Part shown: positions 57,875-64,000 of the stretch, piece after piece
Numbering within the stretch: position 1 is the stretch's first letter
How the letters are laid out: each line of letters opens with the position of its first letter
Program-made: the position numbers and the translations under genes
Assembly: GCF_963678635.1 (NCBI RefSeq)
Contig: NC_087066.1
Location: 30,633,301 to 30,697,300, forward strand
Source: Symsagittifera roscoffensis
Lineage: Eukaryota > Xenacoelomorpha > Acoela > Convolutidae
Length of the DNA: 64,000 nucleotides
Direction: 5' to 3'
Notes under the pieces: model-generated
What the model saw: only the letters and a program-made list of their open reading frames with translations
Told to the model about the DNA's origin: nothing
Databases searched by the model: none

Positions 57875-58243
57875 ATGACAACTGAATGTCCTATATGTTT
57901 GGAAATTTGCGATCAAATGAAAAAATTACACGGAAATTTATCTCCACAACCACCACATTTAGTTTGCGTTAATTGTTATAATAAACTCAAGCTAAGAGCT
58001 AGTACACCATTCGCAAAATTTCCTTGCCCCATTTGCAGGCAGATTATTCATGTAATTAATATGACAGAATACGATGTCTGTAATATCTGCAACCAATTAG
58101 TGTTATCCAGAAACAAACGAAAGGGTGAACATATGATAGTTAAGCACCCTTATATTACTGTATGCAATAACTGCATTGAGAAATGCAAAAACATCTGCCC
58201 TATCTGTTTTTCCAAAATTGCCTTTGATGAGTTTTGGGCATAA
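57875..58243 (+). CDS. RING-like zinc protein 1 of the LTR element
   Basis: 122 residues from the ATG at 57875 (a GTG two codons earlier is less likely). It begins ECPICLEIC, then LH...PHLVCVNC and FPCPICRQ: a C-x2-C ... H-x2-C-x2-C ... C-x2-C array as in RING or RING-like fingers. A second set follows (VCNICNQ, VCNNCIEKC, CPICFS), so two zinc modules are in tandem. RING fingers usually recruit E2 enzymes for ubiquitin transfer, so a role in degrading a host factor is conceivable but is inference only. Confidence 0.7.
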   Translation: MTTECPICLEICDQMKKLHGNLSPQPPHLVCVNCYNKLKLRASTPFAKFPCPICRQIIHVINMTEYDVCNICNQLVLSRNKRKGEHMIVKHPYITVCNNCIEKCKNICPICFSKIAFDEFWA

Positions 58244-58257
58244 CTTCTTTTTATACA

Positions 58258-58560
58258 ATGGCAAACGAATGCCCCGTTTGTCTAGAATTGAAAACAACCC
58301 TTCAATTAAGAAAACTTCACAAAAGAAAGTATCCACAACCCTTTCATTTTATTTGTAATGAATGCTACATGACTCTCAAAACCAAAACTAACTTAATTTT
58401 TGACAAATTCTTATGCCCAATATGCCGCCAGGATGTTCACGTACTAAATTTTGAACAAATTAACAAATGTCTGACTTGTAAAGGCAATAAAAAAATGAAT
58501 AAACAATTATGCTGTTTGTTTAGGAAGTCGCAAAATGTTCTGCTTGGTAATGGACATTGA
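58258..58560 (+). CDS. RING-like zinc protein 2 of the LTR element, shorter
   Basis: 100 residues. It repeats the first module of protein 1 (ECPVCLEL, LHKRKYPQPFHFICNECY, FLCPICRQDVHVLNF) at the same spacing, then diverges after KCLTCKG and lacks the complete second module. It lies 14 bases after protein 1, a tandem duplicate. Its last 26 bases overlap the next ORF. Confidence 0.7.
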   Translation: MANECPVCLELKTTLQLRKLHKRKYPQPFHFICNECYMTLKTKTNLIFDKFLCPICRQDVHVLNFEQINKCLTCKGNKKMNKQLCCLFRKSQNVLLGNGH

Positions 58561-58810
58561 TTTTGTCCTTGGTTATAATCTCCTCGTCCAAGTTGACGGT
58601 TACCAAGCGCGCACAAACCGTATTTATATTCATCCCGATCAACAGCAGTTGGATATTTTTTGCACACGTTATAGTCCTGGCTTCCACGATGAAGAAAAAT
58701 TTACTGTCAAAAGCAGCAGTAGATTTTTTAATATTATCTTAAATGCATTCAACAATGACGAAGATGTTATCGACATAAATTTCCAAACCTCCAATCGACT
58801 TATTTTTTAA
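58535..58810 (+). CDS. Accessory small protein between RING-like copies
   Basis: 91 residues starting MFCLVMDIDFVLG. LDIFCTRYSP, EKFTVKSSS and the helix FFNIILNAF occupy the places of the family strands and helix. Its position between RING-like copies 2 and 3 suggests that RING-like and small ORFs were duplicated as blocks. Confidence 0.5.
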   Translation: MFCLVMDIDFVLGYNLLVQVDGYQARTNRIYIHPDQQQLDIFCTRYSPGFHDEEKFTVKSSSRFFNIILNAFNNDEDVIDINFQTSNRLIF

Positions 58811-58830
58811 ATCTTTCCTTCTTTAAAAAA

Positions 58831-59343
58831 ATGATTCAGATAACTTTACCAGCTTTTATATGTAAAATTTTTCAAGCTTGTTATTTTTATTTCCAAAGTT
58901 TTCTTTATGTTTCTCAACCCATACTACAGTACTTCCGAAAAACCATTGAACAACCCACTCTTGAAAGCCCAATTTGCTACTTACCAAAATCCAAATTCAA
59001 GAAACAACATCATAACGAGCCACATCATACACCACACTTTATCTGTATAGACTGTCATGACCAAATTGTAGCCCATTTTTCTAAATATGGACAGATTTTA
59101 TGCCCCATTTGCCCAGTCCCAAATTATACCCAATCACTTTCATATTACTCCCCTTGTTGTTCATGCGATAGTATGGTTAAAAGCGCAAATTGGCGAAGTA
59201 CCCAGACCCAAATTATGGCAAGCTATCAACATCTTACTATTTGCCATCAAGGTATCACTATTTGTACAAGATGCCTCCCTAATACTGCAAAATTTTGTCC
59301 CTTATGCCACATCCCTTGTGATTTTTCCGACCCCTGGAATTAA
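58831..59343 (+). CDS. RING-like zinc protein 3 of the LTR element, with extra N-terminus
   Basis: 170 residues. The first 45 are hydrophobic/aromatic (IFQACYFYFQSFLYV) and could be a membrane or signal segment absent from copies 1 and 2. Then come SPICYL, HTPHFICIDCHD, ILCPICPV, CCSCDSMV, ITICTRCL and KFCPLCHIPC: the same two-module order as copy 1, with the first Cys pair of module 1 reduced to a single Cys. The DFSDPWN end resembles the FDEFWA end of copy 1, supporting common origin. Confidence 0.65.
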   Translation: MIQITLPAFICKIFQACYFYFQSFLYVSQPILQYFRKTIEQPTLESPICYLPKSKFKKQHHNEPHHTPHFICIDCHDQIVAHFSKYGQILCPICPVPNYTQSLSYYSPCCSCDSMVKSANWRSTQTQIMASYQHLTICHQGITICTRCLPNTAKFCPLCHIPCDFSDPWN

Positions 59344-59903
59344 TTCTCCACACTATCTGATGTCATTATACAATTCCTCTACACTTCTACATTTGGTAAG
59401 GCCTCAACCCTTCAGTAATTCGCTCACAATTTATATATCTTTATAAACAACAACAAACACAAAATACCCTTTAACCATGCTATATTATATACTATTTACC
59501 CCCCCCCCCCCCCCGGTTTTTTCTAGTCCCTTCTACCTATAAAAGGGGACCCCATGGTAAGCCTGTGGATGACCCCAGGTGGACATACATTTAAGATTAG
59601 GGGTTAATTAATGCCCAAATTTCCATTTTTTGCCTTAACTACATTTGCATTTTTGCTTTAAGTTTCATATCTGAGCTTAACTCAGTGTTGTAAAGTGCTT
59701 TATTCCTGTGGTTAATAAACACCATGATCGTTTTTCTTCATTTGTTTTCCGTGGTGGGTTTGTGTGAAACCACAAGATTATATGTTCCACCTTTTATATA
59801 TATACAATTTTACACTTTGTCCTTCATTGTTCAAAACAGTTGATAATTAGCCTGAATATCCGAATGTAATTCGGGATTTTGAATATTTGGTCATTTTATA
59901 TTG
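59344..59903 (+). promoter_or_regulatory. Internal non-coding spacer with C16 run, TATA-like box and AATAAA
   Basis: Holds a run of 16 C at 59499-59514, a TATAAAA box at 59538-59544 followed by gggg, a possible splice donor (catg/gtaagc) about 35 bases later, and AATAAA at 59714-59719. Together these could end the transcripts that start in the 5' LTR and start a separate transcript for the following ORF. No transcript evidence is available in the sequence. Confidence 0.45.
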
Positions 59904-60590
59904 ATGTTTAGCAAAATGGAATATGACCCAATTTTAAACTGGAACTGCAGAAATGCAGACCCAGCACCAGAGGAGTTCAAAAGAAAGCTGCCTCTCAGGA
60001 AGAAACAACGGAAACCTGTAGCAGTTCAATCTTTGTCAATGGACGACGGGTTAAATAAGAACCCTCGCAATTTTCCCAGTTTAACCCAAAGATTGGAGCT
60101 GCAGAAGTGCAGAGAAACCAAATTGGATACGGAAAATCCAAAATATAGAACGAGTTTAAAGTACTCAATAAAGAAAAATTATAACAGATGGAAACTACCA
60201 TCGTTCATTGAAGTCGTCAACTCAACGACAATGGAAAAGGCGATGATGCCTATCGATTTCATAACCCAGCCAGAAGTGGTTATAAAGAACGAAAACAACT
60301 TCTGGAAATTAAAGAAGAGGGAGGAACACGGCTACATCCTCAAGGCAGGAGGCACGCAAGTCACCATCCCGTTTGAGGGAATAACTGCTTTTCTGAACCA
60401 TAAAAAAAACAGACAGGAAGAACAGGACGACATTCAAGAACTTACGGACGGAATGAGCAGACTACGAATCAAGAACAAAATCAAAAAGAAGAAAATCGTG
60501 AAGTTGCAACAAAAACTCGAGGCTTCACAGAGGAAGATAGCGATCCTCAGATCATACAACGTGGAGCTAGAAGCCGGAAGGAAGCTCTAG
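59904..60590 (+). CDS. Basic coiled-coil protein at the 3' end of the LTR element
   Basis: 228 residues from the ATG at 59904. The N-terminal half is basic and Pro/Asn-rich (KRKLPLRKKQRKP). The middle has a hydrophobic folded-looking segment (YILKAGGTQVTIPFEGITAFL). The C-terminal 70 residues are a Lys/Glu-rich coiled coil (IKKKKIVKLQQKLE). No family recognised; it could be a nucleic-acid-binding structural protein. It is more GC-rich and less A-rich than the ORFs before it, hinting at a different origin. It ends about 130 bases before the PPT. Confidence 0.6.
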   Translation: MFSKMEYDPILNWNCRNADPAPEEFKRKLPLRKKQRKPVAVQSLSMDDGLNKNPRNFPSLTQRLELQKCRETKLDTENPKYRTSLKYSIKKNYNRWKLPSFIEVVNSTTMEKAMMPIDFITQPEVVIKNENNFWKLKKREEHGYILKAGGTQVTIPFEGITAFLNHKKNRQEEQDDIQELTDGMSRLRIKNKIKKKKIVKLQQKLEASQRKIAILRSYNVELEAGRKL

Positions 60591-60721
60591 ATAAAACCTA
60601 ACTTATCTTTATAACTTTTTCATTTGATGTTCTCTTTAAATTTTATAACTATAGTATTTAACCATTAAAGTGTTTAAATTTTCACCATGGTAACTGTAAG
60701 AATCGAACAGCTTAATTTTCT

Positions 60722-60737
60722 AAAAAAAGGGGTGAGT
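60722..60737 (+). other. Polypurine tract
   Basis: aaaaaaaggggtgag immediately precedes the 3' LTR, the expected place for plus-strand priming. Confidence 0.75.
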
Positions 60738-61878
60738 TGTAGTATTGAGAAATACTACACAGACAAAAGACCATTGTCTTAATTGTTTATTCTAAATTGG
60801 AACGTGCCATTTAAATTAAAGCCTCTTTTCACTAAATCAGATATTGACTGATTTACTCTTATTAGGACTATAAAATCTTGTTTTGAAAAATCCACTCCTT
60901 TTTAAATACTTGTCCAATTTTTCTCATTTTTTCATGCTCAATATTTTAAAAGGGCGGCGATTTTTAATACGTCCCTTTTAACTTAACTTGAAACAAACTG
61001 GATAAATATTCAGCAGTCTTGCCGGCTGCACTGATATTCTCCTTGCTTTGATTAAGCAGAGGTGCACCTGCAATATGATGCATCAGAGAGAGTAATATGA
61101 ATTTTTAATAAGACAAACTGAAGGCTGCGGTTTTTATCAAAGGGGACTAATAAGTTAAAGATATTTGATTTGAAAAAATCAAATAAAAACTAGTTGAAAA
61201 TTCCCTTATTAGAAAGGGAGAACAAAGGAGCAGGTGAAACCTGAATAATTAAAGATTGAATCAGCCGCCGGTTTATGCTTACGAGCAAAAGGACTGGCCT
61301 GAAATCTTCAGTGTTTCATTTTGCTCAGTCAGCAGCAAGTTAGATATCTTCAGTTAGACATTTTCAAAAAATAAATAATTTTTCTTTTCTGCATTTACAG
61401 TAAAATTAAACTAGTCTTTTTTCACAAATAAAACAGAGAATAAATTCTCATTTCAAGTTCGATAAAATTATAAAACGAGATACTCGAGATAACCCCATCT
61501 GAGGAAGTCTGGACTACAAGTACCCAAAGGACTACGGCAAGACGAAACTGACAACCAAACCAGAAGTGCCAAGTGGACAACATCAAGGCAACCCAAGAAA
61601 TACTACTCAGTCATCGACCTTAGTAAGAAGATAAAATATTGATGAACAAAATAAGATTAACTCAACCTCCCCTCATAGGTATATTTCTTTAAGCTGTTCG
61701 ATTCGCTTATATAATCTAATTACCCAGTGCTCTGTATTTAACTAACTAATTAATTCATACCTTTTCTAACTATTGTTTCTACTCTACTTTTTGTCAAGAC
61801 AATTTGACGATTTAAGGTGAGACTTATAACTTAGGATAAAATTACTAAGCATTCAACCAGCAATGAGCGGTTAGTAAA
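60738..61878 (+). repeat. 3' LTR
   Basis: Same length as the 5' LTR (1141 bp). The TATAAAA box is at 60869-60875, offset 18026 like the rest of the repeat. It follows a purine tract. Confidence 0.93.
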
Positions 61879-61882
61879 ATTA
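61879..61882. repeat. Target-site duplication, right copy (ATTA)
   Basis: Matches the left copy. Four-base duplications are usual for several Ty3/gypsy groups. Confidence 0.7.
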
Positions 61883-62146
61883 TGAAAAATTATTTAAAGA
61901 TTTTGAAAAATACACTATCTCCTGCGTTTAAATAAGAGATTGCAATCAAACAGAACCAAATCACCAAGTAAACAGCTTTTTTGTATAAAAATCTTTGAAG
62001 TATAACTATATCTCGCCTGAAATCGAAAACATTCTATCGCACACTAGTCTCGATTCACAAACCTCTTGATTGAACTTTGTAGACATTAGATCACACTCAC
62101 TTATTAGCTCATTTCGAAAAACAATTACAAGGACTGAAAAACTCAC
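61883..62146. other. Intron sequence right of the LTR element
   Basis: Continuation of the AT-rich intron interrupted by the element; nothing else recognised. Confidence 0.5.
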
Positions 62147-62389
62147 AGGCGCATGTTTCAATCCTCTCCTTCTACTTCTGTCTCCAGTTCTGCTGACGGT
62201 GAACAAAGACTTGTGTGCTTGTTTGTGATGATGCGTGAGGTTAGTGTGACTGGAGAATGTCTTCAGACACACCACACACTCTGCCCTCTCTTTCCTCCTG
62301 CTTCCCAAAAGTGAGCAGTGCCTCGCGTGCATCACCGCCTGCCACTTGATGTCAAATAGCTGCCCACAATCATCACTCACACAAGCGTA
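62147..62389 (-). CDS. C2H2 zinc-finger protein, upstream exon
   Basis: Acceptor ttataatttacag/TACGCT (exon begins at 62389) and donor CCT/GTGAGT (exon ends at 62147), both phase 0, 81 codons. It carries one finger-like segment ACVSDDC...HARHC and one normal C2H2 finger CVVCLKTF...HHKQAH, followed by an Arg/Ser-rich stretch (GDRSRRRG). Phase, strand and finger type agree with the exons at 41266-41640 and 38168-39307, so I treat it as the same gene; the intron between holds the LTR element. Membership is inferred, not proven. Confidence 0.65.
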
Positions 62390-62856
62390 CTGTAAATTAT
62401 AACTTTACTTCACAAGTAAAAACAGAATTATCGCATTGTAAAAAAAACTACGCAAATTGATATCAATGAAAATCATTATCTGACGGGGGAGGAAGGTATC
62501 GGCGGAATATTGCAGGGGCGAAGCGGAGCTTCAAACCACCTGCGATGCAAAACATTGAGTTTTCAGGCATAGAGAGACGCCATATTTCAACTTTTTGCGT
62601 TTTGCAAGACTTAATACGGTTCTGTCTGAGACGCAGTTCCAACCAAAAAAAAAATCATTTGAAAAATAAATTCGAGTGAGATAAAAAGATCATTAGGGTA
62701 AAAAGTAAAAAGCACTCTTTTGCTAAAGTATGTTAACGAACTAAATCACTATTTCGGATCATTCAAGACTTTGGGATCAATTCATAGCTTTCTTACAACT
62801 ATAACCAAATTGAGAAGACAAAATGAAAACAAAATGCTAATTTTAGAAAGAACGTT
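62390..62856. other. Non-coding interval between zinc-finger exon and the repeat-protein region
   Basis: No coding frame recognised. The phrase gagcttcaaaccacctg at about 62526-62542 also occurs near 6405-6421, so a short dispersed repeat may be present. Confidence 0.4.
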
Positions 62857-63344
62857 TTACAAATTTTTGATAAAACCGAAACAGCTAGCGCTTTTTGTTT
62901 TATTGAGAAAACGAGTTTGAAACAATGTCGGAGGGTGGGAGGTTAGGTTAATTTTCGAAGCATGCGTGAGATTCCTCAAGTGTGCTAGAAACGTTTTGCT
63001 GAGTGCTTGTATTTCCTTTGTGTTTCCTTCGGTGGCAATAAAGAGCAAATCGCAAACAAGGCAAGCTCGCTCGAATAAATTCTCAGATGACAATAAGCCT
63101 CGTGATTTCGTTATTAGATGATCTTGAGAAATTATAGGAAGCGGCTCAGATAAATTACAGGCAAGATGATCATTAAGCATACTGTACATTTTTTGTCGAT
63201 CTGATCCTTCTGCCGAAGATTTCCGATATCGAGAGGAGGACACAACTTCATCCATTAATTGTTTAGAAACACGTTCAACAAGTGTTATATCGGACACAAA
63301 TGAAGTATTTTCAATAGCTTCGCTTTCTCTAACGATTTCCGTTG
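62857..63344 (-). CDS. Unrecognised frame with a CLVC...HLRNLTH finger-like motif
   Basis: Open for about 160 codons after a TAA near 63350, with no convincing ATG. A possible acceptor (tcgttag) lies near its upstream end. It contains VSDITLVERVSKQL, SSRYRKSSAEGSDRQK and a Cys-x2-Cys ... His-x5-His arrangement (ACLVCDLLF ... HLRNLTH) that resembles a degenerate C2H2 finger. An AATAAA lies within the frame near 62900. It could be an upstream exon of the zinc-finger gene, the 3' end of the repeat gene to its right, or a relic. Its first part (63182-63344) is duplicated in the neighbouring copy. Confidence 0.4.
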
Positions 63345-63406
63345 TTTACTTCTATTCAAGGTTTGAGCCCTCTTCACTGGATCACTAAGTCGACTTTTTG
63401 CTGTAA
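63182..63406. repeat. 225-bp direct duplication, copy 1
   Basis: Matches 63432-63656 at offset 250 with one visible difference (catccattaatt versus catccgttaatt). It runs from ctgtacattttttg to ttttgctgtaa. Confidence 0.92.
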
Positions 63407-63430
63407 AGGTCGACTTAGTGATCCAGTGAA
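63373..63430. repeat. Perfect 22-bp hairpin at the duplication junction
   Basis: Arms 63373-63394 and 63409-63430 are exact complements around a 14-base loop. The right arm is an extra inverted copy of the end of duplication copy 1, sitting exactly between the two direct copies. Confidence 0.93.
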
Positions 63431-63431
63431 G

Positions 63432-63656
63432 CTGTACATTTTTTGTCGATCTGATCCTTCTGCCGAAGATTTCCGATATCGAGAGGAGGACACAACTTCA
63501 TCCGTTAATTGTTTAGAAACACGTTCAACAAGTGTTATATCGGACACAAATGAAGTATTTTCAATAGCTTCGCTTTCTCTAACGATTTCCGTTGTTTACT
63601 TCTATTCAAGGTTTGAGCCCTCTTCACTGGATCACTAAGTCGACTTTTTGCTGTAA
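63432..63656. repeat. 225-bp direct duplication, copy 2
   Basis: Second copy; the flanking sequence after it (ccaaattcg) continues the 17-residue-repeat frame, so copy 2 is attached to the intact upstream coding part. Confidence 0.92.
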
Positions 63657-64000
63657 CCAAATTCGTAAGTCGTTTTGCCGGATTGGATAGACGATTCTTC
63701 GCTCTTTTTAAGCTTTGCAATCGCAAAGTTGGAATACTGTAACGTCATCTGGCTGTCTGTAAGTTCCTTAATTTCTTTGCTGGATCTTGAAGACGTTGCT
63801 TTGCTCGGCTAAGATTATTCAATCTGTGCGCTGGATCCAAGACTCGCTGTTTTGCTCGCTGTAAATTTGCAGATCGTGCAGCTGGTTCCAAGACTCGCTG
63901 CAAATTTGCAGATCGTGCAGCTGGCTCCAAGACTCGCTGTTTTACTCGGTGCAAATTCAAAGCTCTTTTTACTGGATTCAAAAGTCGTTGTTTACATCTA
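63535..64000 (-). CDS. Protein with 17-residue Arg/Lys-Asp/Asn-Pro repeats, partial, 5' end outside window
   Basis: The minus frame enters from the right edge and shows repeats of the form R-x-K-x-R-L-x-[DN]-P-x-[KR]-R-x-x-N-L-x. Clear copies include RVKQRVLEPAARSANLQ, RAKQRVLDPAHRLNNLS, RAKQRLQDPAKKLRNLQ, RAKNRLSNPAKRLTNLV and TAKSRLSDPVKRAQTLN; one copy has lost three residues. A TGA at 63745-63747 interrupts, after which the same frame resumes with two more repeats and ends in the duplicated segment near 63535. The basic helical repeats suggest nucleic-acid binding, which is inference. It may be a decayed gene, or the stop may lie in an unrecognised intron. Confidence 0.55.

Larger units (their letters stand above)
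42712..61878 (+). mobile_element. 19.2-kb retrovirus-like LTR element (Ty3/gypsy-type pol, env, expanded accessory genes)
   Basis: Delimited by direct LTRs (42712-43852 and 60738-61878) inside a 4-bp target duplication ATTA (42708-42711 and 61879-61882). A PBS starts 2 bases after the 5' LTR and a purine tract ends just before the 3' LTR. Internal order is: long leader, two small accessory ORFs, gag, TTTAAAC frameshift site, protease-RT-RNase H-integrase, env, a block of small accessory ORFs and RING-like ORFs, then an isolated basic coiled-coil ORF. The LTRs show about 11 differences in 1141 bp by eye, so the insertion is fairly young, yet gag and pol have several frameshifts and stops. It lies antisense in an intron of the zinc-finger gene. 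Its length is well above the 5-10 kb usual for Ty3/gypsy elements; the excess is leader plus accessory region. Confidence 0.92.

Overview
The window looks like genomic DNA of an invertebrate animal. It is AT-rich and has sparse spliced genes, a spliceosomal U6 snRNA, a giant muscle-type immunoglobulin-repeat protein, C2H2 zinc-finger exons with GT/AG borders, long gene-free stretches, a tandem transposon-like array and a retrovirus-like LTR element. Nothing in the sequence fixes the phylum.

Layout. (1) 1-5559, minus strand: the N-terminal 1853 codons of a titin/twitchin-like Ig protein in one uninterrupted frame, running off the left edge. (2) 5560-13654: mostly featureless, with a cluster of minus-strand splice-donor sequences near 10.1-10.9 kb that could be alternative leader exons of the Ig gene. 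(3) 13655-14617, plus strand: a single-exon SDR16C-type retinol/hydroxysteroid dehydrogenase. (4) About 16.03-36.93 kb: eight head-to-tail units of about 2.9 kb (two internally deleted). Each carries a decayed copy of one DUF6729-type gene followed by a TGTTTCAT-rich minisatellite. (5) 38.2-62.4 kb, minus strand: exons of a multi-finger C2H2 gene, all joined in phase 0, with a possible alternative last exon. A U6 snRNA lies on the opposite strand inside one of its introns. (6) 42712-61878, plus strand: a 19.2-kb LTR retroelement inserted in another intron of that gene. (7) 62.9-64.0 kb, minus strand: a gene or pseudogene with 17-residue repeats and a local duplication joined by a perfect hairpin.

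The LTR element is the most unusual object. It has 1141-bp LTRs (about 11 differences by eye, roughly 1%), a 4-bp target duplication, PBS and PPT. Its gag and Ty3/gypsy-like pol are separated by a TTTAAAC heptamer next to the gag stop, and an 801-codon env-like frame is intact. Gag and pol carry several frameshifts and stops. Around this core it has an expanded accessory region: about ten copies of a 75-95-residue protein family on both sides of gag-pol-env, three tandem RING-like zinc proteins, and a separate basic coiled-coil protein behind its own TATA-like box. I know of no described element with exactly this set, but I could not search.

The tandem array and the 63-kb duplication both show short perfect hairpins created by an inverted copy of adjacent sequence. 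This suggests snap-back templated repair is common in this genome.
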